Counted from the stretch's first letter, positions 52,389 through 61,821 are shown. The stretch is DNA of 64,000 nt from Ancylobacter rudongensis (GCF_900100155.1 NZ_FMTP01000002.1:434001-498000); one strand, 5' to 3'. Translations and numbers: made by a program. The notes: generated from the sequence alone by a model not told the origin.

Positions 52389-53384
52389 TCAGGCCCCGCC
52401 CCGAAGCTGGGGAAGCACGAGGGCACCGAACGTTTCGATGAACGTCCGCTGGTTTAGCCCGACATTGTGAAGGTAGATGTCGCGGAAGCCGAGTTCGGCA
52501 AACTCGCTCAGCTGGGCGGCGTGCCAGTCGGCATCGTCGGAGATCAGGATGCTCTCGTCGAGGTCCTCCGGCCGCACCAGCCGCGTGGCGGCGTCGAACT
52601 GCTCGGGCAGCTTCAGCTCCGCCGCGACGGAAGAAGACAGCGTGTTGAATCGCCACTGATCATGCGCGCTGGCGCGGGCCACTTCCAGAGTGTCGGCATA
52701 GGAGAGATGAACCTGCAGGGACAACGGCTTGCCCTCGCCGCCGCCCTCGCGGAAGGCCTCAATGATCGCCCGCAGCCGGTCCAGCGGCTGGTTGATGGTG
52801 ACAAGCCCATCCGCCCATGCCCCCGCCCGGCGCGCGGTCTCGGGCGTCAGTGCCGCGGCGATGAAGAGCGGGGGCACGTTCGGCCGCGTATAGAGCCGCG
52901 CTTCCTCGACATCGATCAGCCCGCCGCGCCGGCTCACCGTCTCGCCCGCGAACAGGGCGCGCATGATATCCACCGCCTCTCCCAGCCGCGCATCGCGCTC
53001 GGCTTTGGCCGGCCAGCGCTCGCCGGTCACGCGCTCGTTCAGCGCCTCGCCGGAACCCAGCGCCATCCAGAACCGCTCGGGGAACATTTCCGCCAGCGTC
53101 GCCGCTGCCTGGGTGGTGATAACGGGGTGGTAGCGCCGGCCGATCGGGGTGGTGACGACGCCGAAGGGCAGCGTGGTCGTCGCCAGCGCGGCGCCGAGCC
53201 AGCTCCAGGCGAAGCCGGAATGAGGCTGACGCGCGCTCCACGGGGCAAAATGGTCCGAGCACATGGCCGCGTCGAAGCCCGCCTGTTCCGCCGCCTGCAC
53301 GCCGCCGAGCAATTCGCTAGGCGCGAACTGCTCGTGTGAGGCGTGGTAGCCGATGCGGAGGCGGTCGGCTGGCTCGGCGCGCAT
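52389..53384 (-). CDS. LLM class flavin-dependent oxidoreductase (TIGR03885-like)
   Basis: A 331-residue luciferase-like flavin/F420 monooxygenase-fold protein. The start at ATG 53384 removes an atypical upstream extension. Landmarks are IGYHASHEQFAPSELL, GFDAAMCSDHFAPWSARQ, GVVTTPIGRRYHPVI, GSGEALNERVTGERWP and TRPNVPPLFIAAALTPETARR. It belongs to the non-F420 LLM subfamily often found beside GH13/trehalose genes, where its role is unknown. It precedes the alpha-glucosidase gene. Confidence 0.85.
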   Translation of the reverse strand: MRAEPADRLRIGYHASHEQFAPSELLGGVQAAEQAGFDAAMCSDHFAPWSARQPHSGFAWSWLGAALATTTLPFGVVTTPIGRRYHPVITTQAAATLAEMFPERFWMALGSGEALNERVTGERWPAKAERDARLGEAVDIMRALFAGETVSRRGGLIDVEEARLYTRPNVPPLFIAAALTPETARRAGAWADGLVTINQPLDRLRAIIEAFREGGGEGKPLSLQVHLSYADTLEVARASAHDQWRFNTLSSSVAAELKLPEQFDAATRLVRPEDLDESILISDDADWHAAQLSEFAELGFRDIYLHNVGLNQRTFIETFGALVLPQLRGGA

Positions 53385-53643
53385 GCGTGATGATCCGGTG
53401 AAGCTGGAGGGGCGGGCGGGCTCGCCCCGCACGGGGGGCGGGAGGAGAACGCCCCACACGGCCAAGTGTTTCAAAGCCAAGTGCTTCATCGCGCTTCATC
53501 GCTTCATCGTGCTTCGTCGCCAGCCTTACGCCCGCCGGGGCGATACGGACCCGCCCAAACTTCGCCATCCACGCAGCTGCGCGGAACGTCTATGGTGGCT
53601 ACCGAGAAGCAGAAGAATATTCATCCAGGGAAGGAAGCCCCAC

Positions 53644-53865
53644 ATGCGCGCAATCATCATGGGACTGTCGATGTTCGTGGCCCTCGCGGCCGGCAACGCC
53701 GCGCAGGCACAGCAGAACGACCTCGCCAAATACTGCAAGGCGGACGTGGCGCGGCTGTGCCCCAACGTGCCCCCGGGTGGCGGCAAGATCATCCAGTGCC
53801 TCAAGGCGCACAGCAAGGAGATGTCGGTCGGCTGCGCCCAGGCGCTGCAGAAGATGAAGGGCTGA
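53644..53865 (+). CDS. Small secreted cysteine-rich repeat protein
   Basis: A 73-residue protein with a signal peptide (MRAIIMGLSMFVALAAG, cleavage near AQA-QQ). The mature part has YCKADVARLCPNVPPGGG and IIQCLKAHSKEMSVGC, four Cys in the C-x7-C...C-x11-C pattern of the Cys-rich GLG1-type repeat proteins, well represented in Rhizobiales. Disulfide-stabilised periplasmic protein of unknown role. RBS AAGGAAG precedes the ATG; it lies about 100 bp before the osmoprotectant operon. Confidence 0.82.
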   Translation: MRAIIMGLSMFVALAAGNAAQAQQNDLAKYCKADVARLCPNVPPGGGKIIQCLKAHSKEMSVGCAQALQKMKG

Positions 53866-53963
53866 CGCCTTTTCATCTTGCCCGCGGTGCAGATGGTGGA
53901 ACAATCGCGCCCGTGCCGGCTTTTGTCGGCAGCATCTCGACACCATCAACACCGGGGGACACC

Positions 53964-54887
53964 ATGGTCGCATCCATCAACCGGCGCCGCCTGCTCGGTT
54001 CCATCGCCGCCGCCGCCCTTGTGCCGGCCGCGCTGGCCCATGCCGCCGCCCCCGTGGTCGTCAGCTCCAAGATCGACACCGAGGGCGCGGTGCTGGGCAA
54101 CATCGTCGCACTGGTGCTGGAACATGCCGGCATCCCGGTGACGCGGCGTCTGCAGCTCGGCCCCACCAAGATCGTGCGCACCGCGCTTCTGGCGGGGGAG
54201 ATCGACCTCTATCCCGAATATACCGGCAATGCCGGCTTCTTCTTCGCCATGGCGGACGATCCGGTTTGGAAGAATGCCGGCGCTGCGTATGAGAAGGCCC
54301 GCGATCTCGACGCCGCCAACGGCCTTGTCTGGCTGGCGCCGGCGCCGGCCGACAACACCTGGGGCATCGCCGTGCGCGGCGATGTGGCGTCGGCCGAGAA
54401 GCTGGCGACGCTGGAGGATTTCGCCCGCTGGACGAAGGCTGGCGACGTGAAGCTCGCGGCCTCGGCCGAGTTCGTGGAAAGCGCGGCGGCGCTGCCGGCC
54501 TTCCAGAGCGCCTATGGCTTCACGCTCTCCGGCGGGCAGCTGCTGGTGCTGTCGGGCGGCGACACCGCCGCCACCATCAAGGCGGCAGCGGAGGGCACGT
54601 CCGGGGTCAATGCCGCCATGGTCTATGGCACCGACGGCGCCATCGCCGCGCTCAACCTCAAGGTGATGGCGGACACCAAGCAGGTGCAGCCGGTCTACCA
54701 GCCGGCGCCGGTGATCCGCAAAGCGGTGCTGGACGCCTATCCGCAGATTGCCGCCCTGCTCGCGCCGGCCTTTGCCGGCCTCACCTTGCCGGTGCTGCAG
54801 CAGCTGAACGCGCAGGTCCAGCTTGAGGGGCTCGATGCCCGCTCCGTCGCCGAAGCCTATCTGAAGGCGCAGGGGCTGCTCGGGTGA
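53964..54887 (+). CDS. yehZ: Osmoprotectant ABC transporter substrate-binding protein (YehZ/OsmF type)
   Basis: A 307-residue periplasmic binding protein of the OpuAC/OsmF family, from the ATG at 53964 with GGGGGA upstream. A Tat-like signal (NRRRLLGSIAAAALVPAALAHA) precedes VVVSSKIDTEGAVLGNIVALVL, ELYPEYTGN-type segment IDLYPEYTGNAGFFF, and LSGGDTAATIKAAAEGTSG. Family members bind glycine betaine or choline weakly. First of four genes overlapping by four bases each, in the order binding protein, permease, ATPase, permease (YehZYXW). Confidence 0.9.
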   Translation: MVASINRRRLLGSIAAAALVPAALAHAAAPVVVSSKIDTEGAVLGNIVALVLEHAGIPVTRRLQLGPTKIVRTALLAGEIDLYPEYTGNAGFFFAMADDPVWKNAGAAYEKARDLDAANGLVWLAPAPADNTWGIAVRGDVASAEKLATLEDFARWTKAGDVKLAASAEFVESAAALPAFQSAYGFTLSGGQLLVLSGGDTAATIKAAAEGTSGVNAAMVYGTDGAIAALNLKVMADTKQVQPVYQPAPVIRKAVLDAYPQIAALLAPAFAGLTLPVLQQLNAQVQLEGLDARSVAEAYLKAQGLLG

Positions 54888-56086
54888 GGCTCCCGGCCGG
54901 GCGCGAACCGGCGCCCACTCTGCGCACCGGCGCGGGCCTCGATATCCTGCCCCTGCTCATCTCAGCCTTCGCCCTTGCGGCCCTGCTGCTTGGCGGCTTT
55001 GTCGTGGTGGCGCCCAACCGCCTGCTGTCGGGCACTCCCCTCAGCCTGTGGCACGCGGCGGGGCCCGGTGGGGCCGCGACAATGCTGGCGATCCTGGGAG
55101 CGATCGCGCTGCTCGCGGTGTGCCCCGCCTTTCGCTTCCAGCGCGTCCTGATCGGCCTGGCCGCCGGCGCCCTGATGGTGCTGGCGCTGGCGCTGGCGGG
55201 GATGGCGGCGAGCGAACAGGCGGCCGCCGCCGGCCGGCTGACGCGGGTGTCGCTGGGTGCCGGATTCTGGACGCTCTTTCTGGCCGGCCTGCTCCTGCTG
55301 GCCGATTGCGCCGAGCGGGAACCCCGCCGGGCCGGCAAGGCGCTGCCGCTTCTCGCCACGCTGATCGGGCTCGCCGCGCTCCTCACCAGCGGCCGCCTGG
55401 CGCAATTGTCGCTGGCGCGTGAATATGCGGTGCGCCAGCAGGCCTATTGGGACGAACTGGTGCGCCATCTCGAACTGACCGGCGCCGGCCTCGCCTTGGC
55501 CCTCGTCGCCGGCGGGGCGATCGGGCTAATGGCCTATCGCCGACCGCGGCGCGCGGGGCCGGTCTTCGCCGTGCTCAACATCGTGCAGACCATCCCCTCC
55601 CTGGCGCTGTTCGCGCTCCTCATCGGTCCGATCACCCTCCTCACCGGCCTGCTTCCCGGCCTCCGGCAACTCGGCATTTCCGGCATCGGGCCGACCCCCG
55701 CGATCCTGGCGCTGGGTCTCTACGGCCTGCTGCCGGTGGCGCGCGGCGTGCATGCCGGCCTCTCCGCCGTGCCAAACACGGTGGTTGAGGCGGCTCTCGG
55801 CATGGGGATGACGCGGCGGCAGATTGTCCATAACACGCTGATTCCTCTCGCCTTGCCGACCCTGCTGCAGACGCTGCGGCTGACCCTGGTGCAGCTTATC
55901 GGCCTCGCCGTTCTCGCGGCGCTGATCGGTGCCGGGGGCCTCGGCGCCTTCATCTTCCAGGGGCTGGGACAGACGGCGGCCGACCTCGTTCTGCTCGGCG
56001 CGCTCTCGGCCATCGCGCTGGCCCTGCTGGCCGATACCGCCTTGCGCGGGCTCACTCTTTTCCTCGTTCGGAGGCCGGCCCAGTGA
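54884..56086 (+). CDS. yehY: Osmoprotectant ABC transporter permease (YehY type)
   Basis: A 400-residue permease. Unlike the shorter partner it has an N-terminal extension of about five extra membrane helices (LLISAFALAALLLGGFVVV, LAILGAIALLAVCPAF and others) before the ABC permease core, as YehY does. The core has GLMAYRRPRRAGPVFAVLNIVQTIPSLALFALL and the ATPase-contacting loop VVEAALGMGMTRRQIVHNTLIPLALP. The GTG/ATG start overlaps the previous stop by four bases. Confidence 0.9.
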   Translation: MRLPAGREPAPTLRTGAGLDILPLLISAFALAALLLGGFVVVAPNRLLSGTPLSLWHAAGPGGAATMLAILGAIALLAVCPAFRFQRVLIGLAAGALMVLALALAGMAASEQAAAAGRLTRVSLGAGFWTLFLAGLLLLADCAEREPRRAGKALPLLATLIGLAALLTSGRLAQLSLAREYAVRQQAYWDELVRHLELTGAGLALALVAGGAIGLMAYRRPRRAGPVFAVLNIVQTIPSLALFALLIGPITLLTGLLPGLRQLGISGIGPTPAILALGLYGLLPVARGVHAGLSAVPNTVVEAALGMGMTRRQIVHNTLIPLALPTLLQTLRLTLVQLIGLAVLAALIGAGGLGAFIFQGLGQTAADLVLLGALSAIALALLADTALRGLTLFLVRRPAQ

Positions 56087-57015
56087 TCCGTTTCGAGGGG
56101 GTATGCAAGAGCTTCGGCGGTGCGAGGGCCGTCGACGAGGTGACGCTCGACGTGGCGCGGGGAAGCCTCTGCGCGCTGGTCGGCACCTCCGGCTCCGGCA
56201 AGTCCACTTTGCTGCGTCTGGCCAATCGCTTGCTGGAGGCCGATGAGGGCAGCATCCGGTTCGATGGGGCCGATGTGACCGGCATCCCCCCGGTCGAGCT
56301 GCGCCGGCGCATGGGCTATGTCATCCAGTCGGTCGGGCTATTCCCGCACTGGACGGTGGAGCGCAACATCGCCACCGTGCCGCGCCTGCTCGGCTGGCCG
56401 TCGGCACGGATCGAGCAGCGGGTGGCCGAGCTGCTGGACCTTGTCGGCCTGACGCCCGGCCTGCATGCGCGGCGCTACCCGGACGAGCTGTCCGGCGGCC
56501 AGCAGCAGCGCGTCGGCGTGGCGCGGGCGCTGGCGGGCGAACCGGAACTGCTGCTGATGGACGAGCCGTTCGGCGCGGTCGACCCGCCGACGCGGCGCGG
56601 GCTGCAGGACAGCCTGATGGCCATTCAGAAGCGCACCGGCACCACCATTCTGCTTGTCACCCATGACGTGGAGGAGGCGATCCGCCTCGGCGGCACGCTT
56701 GCCGTGCTCGACCAGGGACGGCTGCTGCAGACCGGCACCCCGGCGCAGGTGCTGACGCAGCCGGCGAATGACGCGGTGGCGCGATTCTTCGGCGGGCCGC
56801 TGCTGGGGCTCAACCGGCTCAAGGCGCTGCGGGTCGGCGACCGGGCGCAGGCCGGCGCGCCCTCCCCGGGCGAGGGCGTGCCGATCGACAGCGAGGCCAC
56901 GCTGGAGGCGGCGCTGGCGCGCATGGTGGCGGAGGGCTGTTCGCGGCTGCCGGTGCGCCGCCTCGCCGATGGCTCGCGCGGTGTTCTGGACCTTGCCGAT
57001 CTGGTCCGGCCGTGA
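56083..57015 (+). CDS. yehX: Osmoprotectant ABC transporter ATP-binding protein (YehX type)
   Basis: A 310-residue OpuCA/YehX ATPase. Walker A GTSGSGKST, signature [16 protein letters not shown], Walker B LLLMDEPFGAVDP, switch His in LLVTHDVEEAIRLGG. The C-terminal 70 residues form a single CBS-like or regulatory segment (GVPIDSEATLEAALARMVAEG) rather than the two CBS domains of OpuA. It overlaps both neighbours by four bases and powers the two permeases. Confidence 0.93.
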   Translation: MIRFEGVCKSFGGARAVDEVTLDVARGSLCALVGTSGSGKSTLLRLANRLLEADEGSIRFDGADVTGIPPVELRRRMGYVIQSVGLFPHWTVERNIATVPRLLGWPSARIEQRVAELLDLVGLTPGLHARRYPDELSGGQQQRVGVARALAGEPELLLMDEPFGAVDPPTRRGLQDSLMAIQKRTGTTILLVTHDVEEAIRLGGTLAVLDQGRLLQTGTPAQVLTQPANDAVARFFGGPLLGLNRLKALRVGDRAQAGAPSPGEGVPIDSEATLEAALARMVAEGCSRLPVRRLADGSRGVLDLADLVRP

Positions 57016-57785
57016 GGAGGGCCGCAGCGAGGCGTGCGGCGGGGCTTGCGGCGGGGCGTCTTGCCCGCCGGCCGGTGGTCTGGGTCGGCGCGGTGTTTCT
57101 CGGGCTGACCTTCGGCATGGGCACGCTGGCGCCCTATCTCGGCTTTCTGTTTCCCGCGGGCACGCGCCTTGTCTATACGCGGGCCAGCTTTCCAGAGCTG
57201 GTCGCGTCGCACGCGCTGCTGACCGGAGCGGCGAGCCTCATCGCCATCGCGATCGGCCTCGCCGCCGCGCTGTTCGCCACCCGTCCGACCGGCCGCCCCT
57301 ATGCGGCGACGCTCGACCGGCTCGGCGCGCTCGCCCAGACCTTTCCTCCGGTCGCCGTTCTCGCCCTCGCCGTGCCGAGCCTCGGCTATGGCGCCCTGCC
57401 GACCGCCTTCGCGCTGGTGCTCTACGGCGTGCTGCCGGTGCTGGGCGCCGGCATGGCCGGGCTGAGCAGCGTGCCGGCCGCCGTGCTGGAGGCTGCGGAT
57501 GGCACCGGCTTTTCCCCCGCCGGCCGGCTATGGCGGATCGAATTGCCGCTGGCGGCGCCGATCCTCCTCGCCGGCATCCGCACCTCGGTAACGATCGGCA
57601 TCGGCACGGCGACCATCGGCTCGACGGTCGGGGCGCTGACACTGGGCTCACCGATCATCGACGGCCTGTCGGGCGACAACCCGGCCTTCGTGCTGCAGGG
57701 CACGGTGCTGGTGGCGCTGTTCGCCGTCACTGTCGACCTTGCCATCGGCGAGGCCCAGCGCGCGCTGCCGCAGCGCGCGCGGTGA
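57012..57785 (+). CDS. yehW: Osmoprotectant ABC transporter permease (YehW type)
   Basis: A 257-residue permease with about six membrane helices (VVWVGAVFLGLTFGMGTLAP, LLTGAASLIAIAIGLAAALFA, VLALAVPSLGYGALPTAFALVLYG) and the loop VLEAADGTGFSPAGRLWRIELPLAAPI. It forms a heterodimer with the long permease. It is last in the operon; a dispersed repeat begins 15 bp after its stop and could act as a terminator-like element. Confidence 0.9.
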   Translation: MRRAAARRAAGLAAGRLARRPVVWVGAVFLGLTFGMGTLAPYLGFLFPAGTRLVYTRASFPELVASHALLTGAASLIAIAIGLAAALFATRPTGRPYAATLDRLGALAQTFPPVAVLALAVPSLGYGALPTAFALVLYGVLPVLGAGMAGLSSVPAAVLEAADGTGFSPAGRLWRIELPLAAPILLAGIRTSVTIGIGTATIGSTVGALTLGSPIIDGLSGDNPAFVLQGTVLVALFAVTVDLAIGEAQRALPQRAR

Positions 57786-57800
57786 GCCGCGCGGCGGGCC

Positions 57801-57905
57801 TAGAGCACGTCCGGTGAAAACTGGTTCACCTGATGTGCTCAAGGTTTTTGCTTTTACGCATTTTCTTCACGCGAACCGGAACCCACTTCGCTCGAAAATG
57901 CTCTA
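57801..57905. repeat. Dispersed intergenic repeat with TAGAGCA inverted ends
   Basis: A 105-bp element begins TAGAGCACGTCCGGTGAAAA and ends GCTCGAAAATGCTCTA; the ends TAGAGCA and TGCTCTA are inverted. Internally it holds GTGAAAACTGGTTCACCTGA, where GTGAA/TTCAC form a hairpin, and CTTTTACGCATTTTCTTCAC. It is of the kind that occurs in many copies in Rhizobiales genomes. A partial relative is at 38275-38313. Its last three bases supply the stop codon of the next gene. Confidence 0.75.
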
Positions 57906-58190
57906 GTTGCCGTGGCCGGAGCGCTCCTGGCAGCGATAGCCGGCGAGGCACTGGCTCTGGTCCTGCGAGGGAATCCAGCTCGGCGCGCCCCCGTCCGAGG
58001 CCATGCACAGGCTGGGATTGGAGACGACGCGGCTGAGTTCGCCGCCGCCGGTGTCGAAAACCACCTGGCCGCGCTCCTGCACCAGCGCCGCCACCGCCGC
58101 GCAGCTCATGGAGGTGGAACGCGGGGTTTCCTGGGCCGAGGCCGGGACGGCGGCAAGGATGAGCGCGGCAGACAGGAAGAGGACGCTTCG
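57903..58190 (-). CDS. Small secreted protein, stop codon inside a repeat
   Basis: A 95-residue protein from the ATG at 58190, with signal peptide [20 protein letters not shown]. The mature part has [33 protein letters not shown] and [13 protein letters not shown]: four Cys likely paired in two disulfides. This resembles short periplasmic proteins of Rhizobiales without assigned function. The TAG stop lies on the edge of the 57801-57905 repeat, so the original C-terminus may have been replaced. The ATG sixteen codons downstream of the longest frame gives the clean signal peptide. Confidence 0.75.
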   Translation of the reverse strand, partial: RSVLFLSAALILAAVPASAQETPRSTSMSCAAVAALVQERGQVVFDTGGGELSRVVSNPSLCMASDGGAPSWIPSQDQSQCLAGYRCQERSGHGN

Positions 58191-58394
58191 CATAGGGGGC
58201 TCCCGAAAGCTTTCGTCGCACCCGGGCGGGTTCGACATCCGGCCCGTTCGGCGGGCCGTTGCGGCATCCTAGCAAATCCCCGGCACGGCGACAGGCAAAG
58301 CGGCGTGAACCGGCCCGCCACGCAATCCTGGAGCAAGCTCGCGGGTCTATCGAACGACACCCGCCGCACGAGGATGGCGGACGGAGCCTGTCTG

Positions 58395-59870
58395 ATGCAC
58401 CTTCTGTCGCGCAATCACGCCCAACTCACCCTGAACGCGCTTGATCGCTCCCTCGCAGTGATCGAGTTCACGCCGGACGGCCAGGTTGTTACCGCAAACG
58501 CCAATTTTCTCGGCCTGATGGGCTATGAACTGGCCGACATTGTGGGCCAGCCCCACGCGGTGTTCGTGACGGCAGAGGAGCGCGCCAGCGACGCCTATCG
58601 CAGCTTCTGGCAGGAACTGCGCGCGGGCTCGTTCAAATCGGCCGAGTTCCAGCGCGTCGCCAAGGATGGCCGGGCCGTTTTCCTCCAGGCGACCTACAAC
58701 CCGATCATGGTCGGCGGCAAGGTCATCAAGGTCGTCAAAGTCGCCGCCGATGTGACCAAGCAGAAGACTCAGCAGGCGGAATGCGAGGGCATTATCCGCG
58801 CCGCCAGCACCACGCAGGCGATCATCCAGTTCACGCCGGACGGCCATGTGCTGGAGGCGAACCAGAACTTCCTTGATGCGATGGGCTACACGCTCGATGA
58901 GATCCGGGGCCGGCACCATTCGCTCTTCGTGCCCGCGCAGGAGCGGGAGACGCCGGCCTATCGCGCCTTCTGGGCTGAGCTAGGGCGTGGCACGTTCCAG
59001 ACCGGCGAGTTCCGCCGCATCGCCAAGAACGGGCAGGACGTCTGGATCCAGGGTTCCTACAACCCCGTCTTCGACGCGGCCGGCCAGCTGACCAAGGTGG
59101 TGAAGTTCGCCGTCGACACCACGGCGCAGGTGAATCAGCGCCGGCGGCGGGAGGCGACGCAGAGCTCGATCAGCGCCGATATCGAGCGCATCGCGCAGGA
59201 AATCACCGATACCAGCCACCAGGCGGCGACCGCGTCGGCGGCCACCGACCAGACCTCCGCCGGCATCAACGCCGTCGCCTCCGGCGCGGAGGAACTCTCC
59301 GCCTCGGTGGCCGAGATCAGCCGCCAGCTGGGCCTTGCGCTGGGCATTTCCCGCGACGCCGTGGCCGAGAGCGAGCGCACGAACGAGGTCGTCTCCGCCC
59401 TCGCCGAGGCGGCGCAGCGGATCGGCCAGGTGATCGACCTGATCAAGCAGATCGCCTCGCAGACCAATCTCCTGGCGCTGAACGCCACCATCGAGGCGGC
59501 GCGGGCGGGCGAGGCCGGGCGCGGCTTCTCGGTCGTGGCGACCGAGGTGAAGAGCCTGGCCGGCCAGACGGCGCACGCCACCGACGAGATCGCCACCCAG
59601 ATTGCCGCGGTGCAGGAGCGCACGCAGGAGGCGGTGGCCGCCCTCGCCACCATCGGCAGCCGGATCCGCGACATCAACGAGATCTCGACCGGCATCGCCA
59701 CCGCCGTCGACGAGCAGTCGTCGGTGGCGAAGGACATGTCGCACAGCATGCAGGACGCCGCGCACGGCGTCGCCTCCATCACCCGCAGCATGGCGGCCAT
59801 CGCCGCCTCGACGCGCCATGTGGAACACGCGACGCAGGAACTGCGCACCGTCTCGCGCGAGATCGCCTGA
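58395..59870 (+). CDS. Soluble methyl-accepting chemotaxis protein with two PAS domains
   Basis: A 491-residue chemoreceptor. I use the ATG at 58395 because GGAG lies eight bases before it; an ATG seven codons earlier lacks spacing. PAS1 covers about 15-130 ([22 protein letters not shown]) and PAS2 about 135-250 ([23 protein letters not shown]), the two clearly related by duplication. The signalling domain follows, with the conserved tip [20 protein letters not shown]. There is no transmembrane helix, so it senses inside the cell. The PAS pair lacks an obvious haem-binding His and may bind FAD or another ligand, as in Aer-type receptors. Confidence 0.9.
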   Translation: MHLLSRNHAQLTLNALDRSLAVIEFTPDGQVVTANANFLGLMGYELADIVGQPHAVFVTAEERASDAYRSFWQELRAGSFKSAEFQRVAKDGRAVFLQATYNPIMVGGKVIKVVKVAADVTKQKTQQAECEGIIRAASTTQAIIQFTPDGHVLEANQNFLDAMGYTLDEIRGRHHSLFVPAQERETPAYRAFWAELGRGTFQTGEFRRIAKNGQDVWIQGSYNPVFDAAGQLTKVVKFAVDTTAQVNQRRRREATQSSISADIERIAQEITDTSHQAATASAATDQTSAGINAVASGAEELSASVAEISRQLGLALGISRDAVAESERTNEVVSALAEAAQRIGQVIDLIKQIASQTNLLALNATIEAARAGEAGRGFSVVATEVKSLAGQTAHATDEIATQIAAVQERTQEAVAALATIGSRIRDINEISTGIATAVDEQSSVAKDMSHSMQDAAHGVASITRSMAAIAASTRHVEHATQELRTVSREIA

Positions 59871-59905
59871 GGCGCCGCCTCACCGCCAGAGTCGGGCGCA
59901 GCGCC

Positions 59906-60736
59906 TTACCCCGCGAGGCGCCGCGCCCGGCGCTTGCGCAGCACGGCAATGGTCGCCAGCGCGATGAGGATGACCGCCATGGAGAACAGCGTCGTCACCG
60001 TGCCCAGCGCATAAAGCACCGGGGTCGTGACATTGGTGGTCATGCCGTAGATTTCCAGCGGCAGCGTGTTGAAGCTGCCCGAGGTCATCAGCGTGCGGGC
60101 GAATTCGTCATAGGACAGGGTGAAGCCGAACAGGCCGACGCCGATGAGGCTCGGCAGGATGATCGGCAGCACCACATGGGCGAAGGTCTGCCACGGGCTG
60201 GCGCCAAGGTCGCGCGCGGCCTCCTCATAGGCCGGGTTGAAGCGGTTGAACACCGCGAACATGATGAGCAGGCCGAAGGGCAGCGTCCAGGTGAGATGCG
60301 CGCCGAAGCCGGAGGAGTACCAGGCCGGCTCCAGCCCGAACACGTTGAAGGCGAGCCCGATGCCGAGCGAGATCAGGATCGAGGGCACGATCAGGCTGGC
60401 AATGGTGAGATAGAACAGCGGCCCGCTGCCGAAAAAGCGCCGGCGGAAGGCCAGCCCCGCCAGCAGCGAGACCACCACCGTCGTCAGCATGGTCATCAGG
60501 CCGAGAAGGAGCGAGCGCGAGAAGGCGCCGCCGAAATCGCCCACCGCCTGCTGCTCGAACAGCAGATTCTCGAACCAGCGCAGCGATACCCCGTTCATCG
60601 GGAAGGTGAGCCCGCCATTCGGCCCCTGGAACGACAGGATGAAGATGGTGGAGAGCGGGCCGTACAGGAACAGTACGAACAGGATGAAGAAGGCGGTGAG
60701 CACGTAGAAGCCGGGGCCGCGCTTGTCCGAGTTCAT
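59906..60736 (-). CDS. Polyamine-type ABC transporter permease (PotC-like)
   Basis: A 276-residue permease with six membrane helices, starting YVLTAFFILFVLFLYGPLST. The loop YEEAARDLGASPWQTFAHVVLP contacts the ATPase. The C-terminus ends in a basic KRRARRL tail. It lies about 160 bp after the other permease gene of the same system. Together with the binding protein and ATPase upstream it forms a PotABCD-like importer. The minus-strand order is ATPase, binding protein, PotB-like, PotC-like. Confidence 0.9.
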   Translation of the reverse strand: MNSDKRGPGFYVLTAFFILFVLFLYGPLSTIFILSFQGPNGGLTFPMNGVSLRWFENLLFEQQAVGDFGGAFSRSLLLGLMTMLTTVVVSLLAGLAFRRRFFGSGPLFYLTIASLIVPSILISLGIGLAFNVFGLEPAWYSSGFGAHLTWTLPFGLLIMFAVFNRFNPAYEEAARDLGASPWQTFAHVVLPIILPSLIGVGLFGFTLSYDEFARTLMTSGSFNTLPLEIYGMTTNVTTPVLYALGTVTTLFSMAVILIALATIAVLRKRRARRLAG

Positions 60737-60754
60737 CGGCTGGTCCTCCCCCTG

Positions 60755-60895
60755 AACCTGCGTGCTTCGAGGCGTGCTGTCGCTCGCGCCGCAGCGTGAC
60801 GGGCCGTTGCCCCCGCCGGCTCAACGTCATGCTGAGGTGCCCGGGCATGGCCCGCGCCGCGAAGGATGTGGGTCGCGCACGCCCTTCCCACCCGC
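60755..60895. other. Intergenic region between the two permease genes
   Basis: A 160-bp gap inside the transporter operon. It contains GTCATGCTGAGGTGCCCGGG and GCGAAGGATGTG, which look like fragments of common alphaproteobacterial dispersed repeats. No gene. Confidence 0.4.
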
Positions 60896-60898
60896 ATC

Positions 60899-61750
60899 TC
60901 ACAGCTCCTTGCGGATGTTGACGATGCGCAGGATGGCGGCGACCAGCAGCAGCACCAGCACCAGGAGGATCACCGCATTCGCCGCCGCCGCCGGGTATTG
61001 CAGCAGCGCGATCTGGTTCGCCATCATCAGCCCGACCGAGGCCGACTGCCCGCCGGACATGAATCGCACGGTGATGAAGTCGCCCATCACCAGCGTCACC
61101 ACGAAAATCGAGCCGATGGCGATGCCGGGCTTGGCGAGGGGCAAGATGACATTGGTAAGGATCTGGAAGGCATTGGCGCCCGCGTCGCGCGCCGCCTCGA
61201 TCAGCGCCCGGTCGATCCGCATCAAGGTGTTGAAGATCGGCGTCACCATGAACAGCGTGTAGAGATGCACCATGGCCAGCACGACGGCGAAATCCGAAAA
61301 CAGCAGGAATTCCAGCGGCTGGTCGATCAGGCCCATCGTCATCAGGCTCTGGTTCAACAGCCCGTTGCGCCCCAGGAACGGTATCCACGAGATCATGCGG
61401 ATGATGTTCGAGGTCAGGAACGGGATGGTGCAGACCAGGAACAGCACCATCTGCATGGTGGCCGAGCGGATGTGGAAGGCGAGGTAGTACGCCACCCAGA
61501 AGCCGACCAGCAGCGTCACCGCCCAGACGATGACGGTGTATTTCAGCGTGTTGAGATAGGTGCGCCAGGTCACCGGCGAGGTGATCGTCTCCTCGTAATT
61601 GGTGAAGACGAAATCCGGGAAGATCTGGATCGAGTCATAGTCCCAGAAGCTCACCATCACGATGGTGGCGATCGGCAGCACGAGAAACGCCGCCAGGATC
61701 AGCGTGAGCGGCGCCGCCTGCAGATAGGGTGCGATCCGGTACAGGGTCAT
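60899..61750 (-). CDS. Polyamine-type ABC transporter permease (PotB-like)
   Basis: A 283-residue permease beginning IAPYLQAAPLTLILAAFLVLP, with six membrane helices and the EAA loop IEAARDAGANAFQILTNVILP. It pairs with the PotC-like permease. The gene follows the binding protein gene after about 100 bp that contain a REP-like hairpin. Confidence 0.9.
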   Translation of the reverse strand: MTLYRIAPYLQAAPLTLILAAFLVLPIATIVMVSFWDYDSIQIFPDFVFTNYEETITSPVTWRTYLNTLKYTVIVWAVTLLVGFWVAYYLAFHIRSATMQMVLFLVCTIPFLTSNIIRMISWIPFLGRNGLLNQSLMTMGLIDQPLEFLLFSDFAVVLAMVHLYTLFMVTPIFNTLMRIDRALIEAARDAGANAFQILTNVILPLAKPGIAIGSIFVVTLVMGDFITVRFMSGGQSASVGLMMANQIALLQYPAAAANAVILLVLVLLLVAAILRIVNIRKEL

Positions 61751-61786
61751 CAGCGGCTTCCGGTGAGCGAACGTCCGGGACGAAAG

Positions 61787-61821
61787 CCCTCTCCCCGTCG
61801 GGGAGAGGGTTGGGTGAGGGG
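61787..61821. repeat. REP-like hairpin element
   Basis: CCCTCTCCCC (61787-61796) pairs with GGGGAGAGGG (61800-61809) over a three-base loop, followed by TTGGGTGAGGGG. This short element is widespread in intergenic DNA of Gram-negative genomes. It lies between the PotB-like gene and the binding protein gene and may stabilise or attenuate the transcript. Confidence 0.75.
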
